From Caenimonas soli (GTDB lineage: Bacteria; Pseudomonadota; Gammaproteobacteria; Burkholderiales; Burkholderiaceae_C), in NCBI RefSeq assembly GCF_013155545.1, contig NZ_JABJVV010000001.1:62001-126000 (forward strand): a stretch of DNA of 64,000 nt. Direction: 5' to 3'. Shown one piece after another: positions 44,242 through 52,115 of the stretch. The first letter of the stretch is position 1. Each line of letters starts with the position of its first letter. A program made the position numbers and the translations under genes. Under the pieces are notes generated by a model. The model did no database searches. It saw only the letters and a list, made by a program, of their open reading frames with translations, and was not told the origin of the DNA.

Positions 44242-44886
44242 TTAGTCGATCAGCTTGTTCTTGAGCGCGTAGTAAGTCAGGTCGCTGTTGGACGTGAGGC
44301 CCATTTTTTCCATCAGGCGGGTGCGGTAGGTGCTGACGGTCTTGACGCTCAGCGACAGGGCGCTCGCGATGTCACCGGCGGTTTCGCCCTTGGCCAGCTT
44401 GAGGAAAACCTGGAACTCGCGCTCGGACAGCAGGTCGTGCGCGGCGCTGCCTTCCTTGCGATTGAGCTGTTGGGCAATGAGCTCCGCCACCGAAGGGGAG
44501 ATATAGCGCCGGCCCAGCGCGATCGTGCGGATGGCGTTGACGATCTCCATCGGCTCGCATTCCTTGTTGAGGTAGCCGCTGGCGCCCTGCCGGATCAGGT
44601 TCACGGCGTACTGCTCTTCAGGATAGCCCGACAGGATGAGGATGCCGACGTCGGGCGCCTTGGCGCGGATCATGGCCAGCGCGTCGATGCCGCTCTGCCC
44701 GGGCATGGACAGGTCCATGATGATCACGTCCATTTCGGTGGTTCGCACCAGGTCGATGGCTTCGCGCCCGCTGGACGCCTCGCCAACGACCCGAAGGTCC
44801 ACCATTTCGGATAGGAATTGTTTGAGCCCCGCGCGGACGATGGCGTGGTCGTCGACGATGGCTACTTTGACGATGGAATCATTCAT
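44242..44886 (-). CDS. NarL/FixJ-family response regulator
   Basis: A 214-residue regulator: receiver domain with D58 (VIIMDLSMPGQSGIDAL), the Ser/Lys positions (LSGYPEE, GYLNKECEPMEIV) and a C-terminal LuxR helix-turn-helix at about 147-205 (LSEREFQVFLKLAKGETAGDIASALSLSVKTVSTYRTRL, parts). It is the only DNA-binding response regulator in the window and lies beside several hybrid kinases without outputs, so it is a candidate partner for them. It may bind the GTCCTACA motif described below. A copy lies about 97 bases upstream of its own start. Confidence 0.95.
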   Translation of the reverse strand: MNDSIVKVAIVDDHAIVRAGLKQFLSEMVDLRVVGEASSGREAIDLVRTTEMDVIIMDLSMPGQSGIDALAMIRAKAPDVGILILSGYPEEQYAVNLIRQGASGYLNKECEPMEIVNAIRTIALGRRYISPSVAELIAQQLNRKEGSAAHDLLSEREFQVFLKLAKGETAGDIASALSLSVKTVSTYRTRLMEKMGLTSNSDLTYYALKNKLID

Positions 44887-44982
44887 GTTTGGTATGTAAC
44901 AGTGCCTCAGCAGCCCGAAGTGTGCGCCGCAAACGGCCGCTGCGGGTTACGGCGGCAGGGTTCGACGCTAACTTCCGGCTTT

Positions 44983-44990
44983 GTCCTACA
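44983..44990 (+). promoter_or_regulatory. GTCCTACA motif between the CoA-transferase and NarL-type regulator genes
   Basis: Exact octamer, here in the plus orientation, 97 bases upstream of the regulator gene, which runs on the minus strand. The opposite orientation to most copies suggests a protein-binding site that works either way. Confidence 0.35.
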
Positions 44991-45030
44991 GCTTGGAGCA
45001 GCGCAACAACGCCGGAGTTCAGCCCGACGG

Positions 45031-45885
45031 TTAGGCCATCGTGTGCAGCGGAATGTCTTTTTTTACGGCCAGCCTGTCCAGCTCGAGGCGTGTTTGCCCG
45101 AGCAGAAAGGCAGCAATGGCCTGGTGCGTTGCCGGGGCCAGCATCGCGCGCATATCCGCGGCCGCCACACCGGCGGCCGTGCACAAGGCAGCGGCAAAGT
45201 GCGGCTCGAGCGCGGCAACCGCGACCCTGCCGTCCTTGCAGGGATAGATGCGATAGCCCGCATGGGCACCGCCCACCGAGCCAGTGGGCTGCGTCAATCC
45301 CCATTGGCGCGGCAGCGCCAGATAGGCCGCCGCATCCGACAGCGCCACTTCAATGAAAACGCCGCGCTCCTGCGATACCGCCTGCAGCACGGCCTCGCTG
45401 ACCATCAGCGAGCCGCTCATGTCGGCGTACAGCGTGGCAGGAAGTTCCAGGCCGGGCACCAGGCCGTTATCGGCCAGGTAGGTGAGATCGTGGCCGGGCT
45501 CCTCGGCTCGTGGCCCCGGCGCGCCCACGATGGCCACCTGCGACAGGGCAGGGTAGAGGCGATGCAGCTTACTCCACCCGAGTCCCAGTTTCTCCAGCGC
45601 CGACGGCCGAAACGACGTGAGCAGCACGTTGGTCTTGGCCAGTTCGCGGTGCAGGATCTTCTGGCCGGCTTCGGTCTTGAGGTCGGCCGCCAGCACCTTC
45701 ACTCCTTCGTGCAGCTGCGCATAGGCCGCCTTGTTGTAGTGGCCCATCGGGTCGCCCGACGGTGGCTCGAGCTTGACGCAGGTGGCGCCCATCTGGCGGC
45801 AGCGCATCAATGCGGCCGGGCCGGGCAGGTTGAGCGCGAGGCTGAGAACGCGAGTACCTTTGAGGACGCGGATAGGGCGGGCCAT
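45031..45885 (-). CDS. Short CaiB/BaiF-family CoA-transferase
   Basis: A 284-residue family III CoA-transferase starting at 45885 (MARPIRVLKGTRVLSLALNL). Typical features are NLPGPAALMRCRQMGATCVKLEPPSGDP (parts) and GHDLTYLADNGL, YADMSGSLMVSEAVLQAV. It is about 100 residues shorter than normal members, lacking much of the small domain, so activity is uncertain. It is divergent to an orphan Bug receptor gene, a common arrangement in Burkholderiales. An upstream in-frame start at 45933 lacks support. Confidence 0.88.
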   Translation of the reverse strand: MARPIRVLKGTRVLSLALNLPGPAALMRCRQMGATCVKLEPPSGDPMGHYNKAAYAQLHEGVKVLAADLKTEAGQKILHRELAKTNVLLTSFRPSALEKLGLGWSKLHRLYPALSQVAIVGAPGPRAEEPGHDLTYLADNGLVPGLELPATLYADMSGSLMVSEAVLQAVSQERGVFIEVALSDAAAYLALPRQWGLTQPTGSVGGAHAGYRIYPCKDGRVAVAALEPHFAAALCTAAGVAAADMRAMLAPATHQAIAAFLLGQTRLELDRLAVKKDIPLHTMA

Positions 45886-45968
45886 TGTGCTTACCAGGTG
45901 ATTCTGTGCAAGACTATCAGAGAGCCCATCCATTGCGGAGAAGCGATCTGACCCACGTTGAAGGCTGC

Positions 45969-46943
45969 ATGAATCCGCTTCGTTTCGTCGTGTTGTTGTT
46001 GCTTGCCTTGTGCGCCGGGGGCGTTTGGGCCCAGCAAGCCTGGCCCGCCAGGCCCGTCGACCTGGTCGTGCCGTTCGCCGCAGGCGTACCTAGCGACGTG
46101 GTCGCGCGCACGCTGGCGGACTCCGTGAGCAAGACGCTCGGCCAGACGGTGCTGGTCGAAAACAAGCTGGGTGCGGGCGGCACTGTGGCAGCGGCCTATG
46201 TGGCCAAGGCAGCGCCCGACGGCTACACCTTCTTCATCCACCACAATGGCATGGCAACCGCCCCGGCGCTGTACCGCAAGCTGCCGTACAACCCGCTGAC
46301 CGATTTCGAGTTCGTCAGCCAGGCGGTGGACGTACCCATGACGCTGCTGGCCCGCAAGGACTTCCCGGCCGGCAACCTGCAGGAAATGATCGCCTATTTG
46401 AAGGCCAACAAGGAAAGGATCAACCTGGCCAATGCCGGACTGGGCTCGGTCTCGCAGCTGTGCGGCCTGCTGTTGGAGCGCGCATTGGACGTTAAGCTGA
46501 CGGCGGTGCCGTTCCAGGGCACTGCGCCGGCCATGAACGCCTTGCTGGGCGGCCAGGTCGACATCCTGTGCGACCAGAGCACGCAGGCCATTCCGCAGAT
46601 CAATGCCGGCACCGTCAAGCTCTATGGCGTGACCACCAAGTCCCGCATCAAGGCCTTGCCCGATGCGCCCACGCTCCAAGAGCAGGGCTTGAAGGACTTC
46701 GAGGTGGTGGTCTGGCACGGCATCTACGCGCCCAAAGGAACGCCCAAGTCCATCATCGAGCGGATGAACGCCGCCGTTCGCGCCGCGTTGAAAGATCCCG
46801 ACGTGGTGAAGGGCATGGCCGACCTGGGCGCCGAGATCGTGCCCGACAGCAAGCTCAGCCCCGAAGGCCTGCAAATCTGGTTGAAGGCCGAGATCGACAA
46901 GTGGGGCCCTATCATCCGCGCCAGCGGTACCTTCGCAGACTAA
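45969..46943 (+). CDS. Orphan Bug/TctC-type solute receptor
   Basis: A 324-residue periplasmic receptor: signal peptide MNPLRFVVLLLLALCAGGVWA, then WPARPVDLVVPFAAGVPSDVVAR, ENKLGAGGTVAAAYVAKAAPDGYTF and other Bug hallmarks. It has no TctAB partner nearby, as is usual for the many orphan Bug proteins in this lineage. Its stop overlaps the next start (TAATG), so it is cotranscribed with the VOC gene and perhaps with the genes beyond. Ligand unknown. Confidence 0.93.
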   Translation: MNPLRFVVLLLLALCAGGVWAQQAWPARPVDLVVPFAAGVPSDVVARTLADSVSKTLGQTVLVENKLGAGGTVAAAYVAKAAPDGYTFFIHHNGMATAPALYRKLPYNPLTDFEFVSQAVDVPMTLLARKDFPAGNLQEMIAYLKANKERINLANAGLGSVSQLCGLLLERALDVKLTAVPFQGTAPAMNALLGGQVDILCDQSTQAIPQINAGTVKLYGVTTKSRIKALPDAPTLQEQGLKDFEVVVWHGIYAPKGTPKSIIERMNAAVRAALKDPDVVKGMADLGAEIVPDSKLSPEGLQIWLKAEIDKWGPIIRASGTFAD

Positions 46944-47350
46944 TGATCCACATTCGCAATATTGACCATCTCGTCCTTCGCGTTGCCGACCTGGACAAGA
47001 TGCTTCACTTCTACTGCGACACGCTCGGGTGCAGCATCGAGCGCCGCCAAGACTCGCTTGGCTTGGTGCAGCTGCGCGCTGGGGACTCCCTGATCGACCT
47101 TGTGCCCGTCGATGGAAAACTGGGTCGCGCCGGTGGTGCGGCACCTGGGGCGGAAGGCAGGAACATGGATCACTTCTGTCTCCGGGTCGAGCCGTTCGAT
47201 GAGTCGGAAATCCGCAACCAGCTGGCAAAGCATGGCTATGCGGCCGGCCCCGTGGAGCAGCGGTACGGGGCGGAGGGTGAAGGTCCCTCCATCTATGTCA
47301 CTGATCCCGAGAACAATGTCGTTGAGCTCAAGGGTCCGCCCAATACCTAG
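46943..47350 (+). CDS. VOC-family protein (lactoylglutathione-lyase-like)
   Basis: A 135-residue VOC protein, ATG overlapping the Bug receptor stop. It begins IDHLVLRVADLDKMLHFYCDTLGC and ends YVTDPENNVVELKGPP, with the His and Glu metal ligands in the expected places. The closest relatives are the YaeR/GloA-like group. It opens the run of small enzymes to 53844. Confidence 0.93.
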   Translation: MIHIRNIDHLVLRVADLDKMLHFYCDTLGCSIERRQDSLGLVQLRAGDSLIDLVPVDGKLGRAGGAAPGAEGRNMDHFCLRVEPFDESEIRNQLAKHGYAAGPVEQRYGAEGEGPSIYVTDPENNVVELKGPPNT

Positions 47351-47362
47351 ACCGAGGCCCTC

Positions 47363-47833
47363 GTGAGCATCCCCCGCCTCATCCAGCCCTTCTGGAACGA
47401 GTTTCATGCCACCGTTGGAGGTGACGTTCTGGCCCGTTTCTATGAGGCCTTCCACTTCGACGATAACGAACCAAGTGCAAATGCGCTGGCACAGCTCGTT
47501 CTTGCCGGAACAAAGCGCGCCACTGCCGGGTTGGTGTGGTCCTTCGAAGCGGACAACAAGCGACCTCCGAAGCGCGGTGACCTTAGCGTCGTGACCAACT
47601 GGCAAGGTGAGCCGCTCTGTGTCATCGAAACCAAGGCTGTGGCGACCGTTCCCTTCGAGGAGGTCGGTGAGGAGTTTGCCGCGGCCGAGGGCGAAGGCGA
47701 TGGCTCGTTGCGCTATTGGCGCGAAGCCCACTGGGCGTATTTTGGAAGAGAATGCAAGCGCATCGGAAGAGTGCCTGACCTGAGAATGCCAGTCTTTTGC
47801 GAGCAGTTCGAGGTCGTCTACCGTGGAGCCTGA
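47363..47833 (+). CDS. ASCH-domain protein
   Basis: A GTG-start protein of 156 residues. The ASCH pattern is clear: LVLAGTKRATAGLVWSFEAD, then KRGDLSVVTNWQGEPLCVIETKAV, and ARFYEAFHFDDNEPSANALA before it. ASCH domains are PUA-like and bind RNA or modified nucleosides; members include EcASCH, a cytidine/N4-acetylcytidine hydrolase. The conserved Lys-x-x-Thr of that group matches GTKRAT. Role here not known. Confidence 0.9.
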   Translation: MSIPRLIQPFWNEFHATVGGDVLARFYEAFHFDDNEPSANALAQLVLAGTKRATAGLVWSFEADNKRPPKRGDLSVVTNWQGEPLCVIETKAVATVPFEEVGEEFAAAEGEGDGSLRYWREAHWAYFGRECKRIGRVPDLRMPVFCEQFEVVYRGA

Positions 47834-47835
47834 TC

Positions 47836-48327
47836 ATGAACTCCGAAAATTCTTCCTACGAGGGTGGCTGCACTTGTGGCTTCGTGCGCTATCGTATGTC
47901 TTCGAGGCCGCTGTTCGTCCACTGCTGCCACTGCCGCTGGTGCCAGCGCGAAACAGGCGCTTCGTTTGCCCTGAACGCGCTCATCGAGGCTGATCGCGTT
48001 CAGCTTCTTGCCGGAGAGGTTGAAGTCATCAATACGCCATCCAACAGCGGCAAGGGACAGAAGATCTCTCGCTGCCCCAGGTGTCGCATTGCCGTCTGGA
48101 GCAACTACGCCGGCGCCGGCGATGCTGTTCGCTTCATGCGGGTCGGAACGCTCGACGAGCCCGATCGACTGCCGCCGGACATCCACATCTACACCGAATC
48201 CAAGCAGCCATGGGTCATCCTTCCACCGGGCGCACCGGCAGTCCCCCAGTACTACAGGGCGTCAGAGTTCTGGCCCAAGGAAAGTCTTGAACGCCGCGCG
48301 GCGTTGGTGGCCAGGTCACAGCCTTGA
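47836..48327 (+). CDS. GFA-family (glutathione-dependent formaldehyde-activating-like) protein
   Basis: A 163-residue zinc protein of the GFA/CENP-V family. Cysteine motifs CTCGFVRY (C-x-C), HCCHCRWCQRETGASF (CxxC) and SRCPRCRIAVWSNY form the two zinc sites. Start ATG at 47836 lies 3 bases after the ASCH stop. GFA proteins are often small unlinked enzymes; true formaldehyde activation is proven for few. Confidence 0.93.
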   Translation: MNSENSSYEGGCTCGFVRYRMSSRPLFVHCCHCRWCQRETGASFALNALIEADRVQLLAGEVEVINTPSNSGKGQKISRCPRCRIAVWSNYAGAGDAVRFMRVGTLDEPDRLPPDIHIYTESKQPWVILPPGAPAVPQYYRASEFWPKESLERRAALVARSQP

Positions 48328-48806
48328 GCACCGATGGAAAGAAAGCGTCAATGTGCCCCTCGACTCCCAGTCGCGCTCGTCGCAGTGTTTTGGCGCGAGT
48401 GGTGGCCGGTACGGCGCTTTTGATTACCGGGCGCCTTGCCTCGCCCTCGGAACGCTCGGACCCATTACCCAAGCCAGAGCCACGTTGGTTTGAAGCCGCT
48501 GCGTCCATGAAACGTCTCGCCGAATCGTGGGGCGACCAGCCGTATGGCGCCGTGTTGGTGGCAAATGGAGCCATCATTGGCGAAGGCCCGAGCCGAGTGG
48601 TCCAACGAGGCGATCCAACGGCCCACGCCGAAAGAGAGGCAATTCGCGATGCACAAAGACGGTTGGGCCGCACGGATCTTGCAGGCAGCGTCCTGTACTC
48701 GACCTCTCGGCCATGTCGCCAGTGCGAGGCCGCTGCCGCCGAAGCACGAGTTGCACGAATGATCCACGGCGCGGAACTGAACGACTCGGGTCAACCAAGG
48801 CCCTAG
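48324..48806 (+). CDS. Cytidine/deoxycytidylate-deaminase-fold protein with an N-terminal hydrophobic segment
   Basis: A 160-residue zinc deaminase-like protein. The catalytic HAE is in PTAHAEREAIRDAQ and the zinc pair in YSTSRPCRQCEAAAAE. The N-terminal RARRSVLARVVAGTALLITG looks like a twin-arginine-type or membrane signal, unusual for this family. A TTG start at 48324 overlaps the GFA stop; a later ATG at 48351 would still keep the segment. Substrate (nucleoside, base or other) unknown. Confidence 0.85.
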   Translation: MSTDGKKASMCPSTPSRARRSVLARVVAGTALLITGRLASPSERSDPLPKPEPRWFEAAASMKRLAESWGDQPYGAVLVANGAIIGEGPSRVVQRGDPTAHAEREAIRDAQRRLGRTDLAGSVLYSTSRPCRQCEAAAAEARVARMIHGAELNDSGQPRP

Positions 48807-48876
48807 CCCCACGGTGCCCGACAGCAATCCCCAGAGAGATAATAGCCATGGACTTCCTCTTTCGACGGAGGCGACC

Positions 48877-50274
48877 ATGGCGTTGTTCGTTGTGCGGCAT
48901 CAACATGCGGCCGAGCGCTGCCCCGCTCAGGATCCCTATATGGGGGCCATGCTCCTGAATCACCTGAGCCGTCCCAATGTCAGGCAGCACGGGGTGGAGA
49001 TCAAGGGCGAGGCGGTCGTGCAGGGCGAGCACACCTTGTACTTCATTGTGGAAGCTGAAGACGAGGGGTGCCTGCGCGAGTTCATGCAGCCGTTTCAGAT
49101 GGCCGGCAGCCTGGACATCTACCCCGCCTCGACCTGTGCCCGCGTGGTCGCCAGTGGCGGTTGCGGCGCTGCGATGCCGGTAAGCGACTCGGTGCCGGCG
49201 CTGCATCCGGACGAGGCCTGCCAGCAGGCGATTGAAGCAGGGCTGGTGGTCCATCGCGCGCATCCGCTCAACTGCGAGACTTCCATCCCGGCGCTGCTGG
49301 GCGGCGTGGTCATGCCAAACGCCCACTTCTACGTTCGAAATCATTTCCAGATTCCCAATCTCGATCCGGCTACCTTCGAGTTGAAGGTAGCCGGGCTCGT
49401 CGAACGGCCGCTGAGCCTGAGCTTGCGCGATCTCCACACGATGCCGTCGCAATCGCGGATCGTGACCCTTGAATGCGCCGGCAACGGCCGCACGCTGTTT
49501 CAGCCACCCATCGAGGGGGAAAAATGGAACCTGGGCGCCGTCAGTACAGCGGAGTGGACCGGCGTGCCGTTGAGGGAAGTGCTGGATCGGGCGGGTGTGC
49601 GGCCGGGCGCGCTCGAGGTCCTGTTCCGGGGCGCGGACGGCGGGACCGTGGAGGGCCGCCCAGGCCCCATCCGCTTCGAGCGCAGCCTGCCGCTGGATCA
49701 GGCCCGTGAAGCCGACCTGCTTCTCGCCTATGCGATGAACGGCGAGCCACTGCCCATCCAGCATGGCTACCCCGTGCGCCTCGTCGTTCCCGGTTGGTAC
49801 GCCGTGGCGTCGGTCAAATGGCTGACCGAAATCCAGCTCATCGACCGGCCCTTCACCGGGCACTACCAGGCCGACAAATACTGGTATGAATCGGAGCGCG
49901 ATGGCCAGATCGTCCGCGAGCCAGTCATGCTGCAGCAGGTGCGGGCTTTGATCACCGAGCCCGCGCTTGAGCAGCAGGCCCCTCGTGGTGAACTGGCGAT
50001 CCGCGGCGTGGCCTGGTCTGGGGCGGCTTCGATTGCGCGCGTGGAGATCAGCGTGGGCGGCGGAAGCTGGCAGGCGGCCCATCTCGTCGGCGAGCGCAAG
50101 CGCCATAGCTGGCAATGGTGGGAACTGATCATCCGGGTTCCGCAGCCGGGTGTTGTCACCCTGCGCGCCCGGGCCACCGACCTTGCCGGTCGCACTCAGC
50201 CCGAGCAAGCCGAGTGGAACCGATTGGGCTATGGCAACAACGCCATACAAGAGGTGCCGGTTCGGATCATATGA
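48877..50274 (+). CDS. Sulfite-oxidase-family molybdenum protein with an N-terminal small-domain fusion
   Basis: A 465-residue protein. Residues 1-90 (MALFVVRHQHAAERCPAQDP and YFIVEAEDEGCLREFMQPFQ) look like a ferredoxin-like DUF3303/DUF4242-type module. From about 145 a sulfite-oxidase-type molybdopterin domain begins: NHFQIPNLDPATFELKVAGLV, the Mo-ligand C200 in TLECAGNGRTLFQP, WTGVPLREVLDRAGV and GYPVRLVVPGWYAVASVKWL. It ends with the Ig-like dimerisation domain (QVRALITEPALEQQ to the end). No signal peptide and no heme motif are seen, so it is probably cytosolic and heme-free. Confidence 0.9.
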   Translation: MALFVVRHQHAAERCPAQDPYMGAMLLNHLSRPNVRQHGVEIKGEAVVQGEHTLYFIVEAEDEGCLREFMQPFQMAGSLDIYPASTCARVVASGGCGAAMPVSDSVPALHPDEACQQAIEAGLVVHRAHPLNCETSIPALLGGVVMPNAHFYVRNHFQIPNLDPATFELKVAGLVERPLSLSLRDLHTMPSQSRIVTLECAGNGRTLFQPPIEGEKWNLGAVSTAEWTGVPLREVLDRAGVRPGALEVLFRGADGGTVEGRPGPIRFERSLPLDQAREADLLLAYAMNGEPLPIQHGYPVRLVVPGWYAVASVKWLTEIQLIDRPFTGHYQADKYWYESERDGQIVREPVMLQQVRALITEPALEQQAPRGELAIRGVAWSGAASIARVEISVGGGSWQAAHLVGERKRHSWQWWELIIRVPQPGVVTLRARATDLAGRTQPEQAEWNRLGYGNNAIQEVPVRII

Positions 50275-50292
50275 AGACCAAGGAGAACGATC

Positions 50293-50562
50293 ATGGCAGT
50301 GCTAGTCACGGCGGAAGTGCAAGGGCAAACCCAGCAGGGCTACGACGGCATGTTCTCCGTTCTCGCGGACAGTCTCAAGCAAGCCCCTGGCTTCATTCTT
50401 CACACCGCATATCCCGTTGAAGGGGGGTGGCGGGTCATTGAGATGTGGGAGTCGAAGGCGGAGGCGAATCAGTACTTCGCGAAAAACGTTGCCCCCAACC
50501 TGCCACCCGGAATTCATCCCAAGCGCACGGTGCAGGAGCTTCACAGCCTGCTCATGCGCTGA
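50293..50562 (+). CDS. Antibiotic-biosynthesis-monooxygenase-like (ABM) small protein
   Basis: An 89-residue ferredoxin-like alpha-beta protein: MAVLVTAEVQGQTQQGYDGM, GFILHTAYPVEGGWRVIEMW and the final helix. It matches the ABM/DUF-type family with WESKAEANQYF. The gene follows the sulfite-oxidase-like gene by 18 bases with GGAGAA as ribosome site. Activity unknown. Confidence 0.85.
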   Translation: MAVLVTAEVQGQTQQGYDGMFSVLADSLKQAPGFILHTAYPVEGGWRVIEMWESKAEANQYFAKNVAPNLPPGIHPKRTVQELHSLLMR

Positions 50563-50583
50563 TCAAATCCCAAGCACCCACCA

Positions 50584-51024
50584 ATGCTCACAGTCGCCGT
50601 CGCCTGCGTCATGCTCATCGCGTTGACGACGGTGATTCACTATGAGGTTCTCCGCGCCTTGAACGCCGGCCTGCCTTCGCTCTCCATTCCCGATCGCGCC
50701 AAGCTGCTGGTCGTTATCTTCTCGACCTTTCTTGCCCATGCGATCGAGATTGGAGTCTATGGGCTGGCGTTCTTTGCCTTGGTCGAATACACGGGGGTTG
50801 GAAGCATCGGCGGCCCCGCCGGATTCTCGCTCGCCAACTGTCTCTACCTGTCTGCCGAAACCTACACATCGCTGGGATTCGGAGACATTACGCCAGTGGG
50901 TCCCGTGCGCTTGCTTGCCGGGGCCGAAGCATTGAATGGTTTGCTATTGATTGGCTGGTCCGCATCGTTCGCCTACATCTCGATGGAACGGTTCTGGAGC
51001 GCCGGCGGATCCGGACGAAAATGA
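50584..51024 (+). CDS. Two-TM potassium-channel-like protein
   Basis: A 146-residue membrane protein with three hydrophobic stretches: VAVACVMLIALTTVIHYE, LLVVIFSTFLAHAIEIGVYG and GLLLIGWSASFAYISMERFW. The pore helix and filter region CLYLSAETYTSLGFGDITP resemble the K+-channel signature TxGFGD in the Ion_trans_2 family. There is no regulatory RCK domain, and an extra N-terminal segment is present. Ion selectivity is not proven. It overlaps the next gene by 4 bases. Confidence 0.8.
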   Translation: MLTVAVACVMLIALTTVIHYEVLRALNAGLPSLSIPDRAKLLVVIFSTFLAHAIEIGVYGLAFFALVEYTGVGSIGGPAGFSLANCLYLSAETYTSLGFGDITPVGPVRLLAGAEALNGLLLIGWSASFAYISMERFWSAGGSGRK

Positions 51025-52103
51025 TGTCTGACGCTTTGAAGTTCTTTCGAGTTCGACCATGCTTGCTGCTGGCCTCGTTTGCGTGGGCAGGCTGCGCGGC
51101 TGCGTGGGCCGGCACGCTGGAAGGTACGGCTGCCTATCGCGAGCGCGTCGCCTTGCCGCCCGACGCTGTCTTCGAAGCCGTGCTGCAGGACGTCTCGAAA
51201 GCCGACGCGCCGGCGGAATTACTCGGCCGGACGGAAATCGATCCTGCGGGGCAACTGCCATTCCGTTTCCAGATCGCATACGACGACGCGGCCGTGCGCC
51301 CGGGACGGCGCTATGTGGTGCGCGCCACGGTCCGGCACCAAGGGCAGGTACTTTTCACGACCGACCGGGCCTATCCTGTACTCCAGGGTGCTGCCAACGC
51401 GCCGCTCACGCTGCGGCTGGTATCCACAGGACGCCGTCCATCCCAGCCCGCACTCAGCGAGGCTCGCCCGGCGCTGACTGGAATGTTTGCCTACATGGCC
51501 GATGCCGCGACGATCTCTCTGTGCGCGGACGCCCAGCGGCTGCCGGTAGCGATGGAGCTGGACTACAAGGCCCTTGAGGCCGCGTACTTGAAGGAGCGCA
51601 CCCAGCCGGGCCAGGAACTGCTCGTCAGCCTCGAAGGGGAGATTGCTCCGCGCGCGTCCATGGAGCCCAATCAACCGCCACGGCTCAGCCTCGTGGTGGA
51701 ACGCTTCATCAACGTCTGGCCGCGTGAGAGTTGCGGCAATCCGCAGGTTGAGAGCCCGTTGCGCGGCACTTACTGGAAGCTGGTGCGCTTGGGCGAAACG
51801 CCCGTGCGGGTGGCCGAGAAACAACCTGAACCGCACCTGATCCTGGCCAACTTGGATCTGCGCATTTCCGGCAGCGGCGGCTGCAACGGCCTGCGGGGCA
51901 GCTTCGAGCTTGACGGTGACAAGCTGCGCTTCCGTGGCGTGGCCAGCACCAGGATGGCCTGCCTGGCCGGCATGGAGCAGGAGCAGCGCTTCCTGAAGTC
52001 GATGGAGAAGGCGCAGCGCTATCGCATCAGCGGCAGCCACCTCGACATGCTGGACGCGGCCGGCACGGCGATAGCGCGCTTCGAGGCCGTGGCGTTGCGC
52101 TAA
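51021..52103 (+). CDS. YbaY-META domain lipoprotein-like envelope protein
   Basis: A 360-residue exported protein with a hydrophobic start (PCLLLASFAWAGCAAAWAG). The first 100 mature residues fit the YbaY type: LEGTAAYRERVALPPDAVFEAVLQDVS and GRTEIDPAGQLPFRFQIAYD. The C-terminal ~110 residues fit META (HslJ-like): LRGTYWKLVRLGETPV, DLRISGSGGCNGLRGSFELD and TRMACLAGMEQEQRFL. META domains are often in heat-shock or drug-resistance linked envelope proteins. This two-domain combination is common in gammaproteobacteria and Burkholderiales. Function unknown. Confidence 0.88.
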   Translation: MMSDALKFFRVRPCLLLASFAWAGCAAAWAGTLEGTAAYRERVALPPDAVFEAVLQDVSKADAPAELLGRTEIDPAGQLPFRFQIAYDDAAVRPGRRYVVRATVRHQGQVLFTTDRAYPVLQGAANAPLTLRLVSTGRRPSQPALSEARPALTGMFAYMADAATISLCADAQRLPVAMELDYKALEAAYLKERTQPGQELLVSLEGEIAPRASMEPNQPPRLSLVVERFINVWPRESCGNPQVESPLRGTYWKLVRLGETPVRVAEKQPEPHLILANLDLRISGSGGCNGLRGSFELDGDKLRFRGVASTRMACLAGMEQEQRFLKSMEKAQRYRISGSHLDMLDAAGTAIARFEAVALR

Positions 52104-52115
52104 ACACAAGACTGC

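Noticed and set aside
48574-50250. A 558-residue minus-strand frame opposite the sulfite-oxidase-like gene
   Set aside because: Shadow frame; the plus strand carries the conserved Mo-cofactor sequence.
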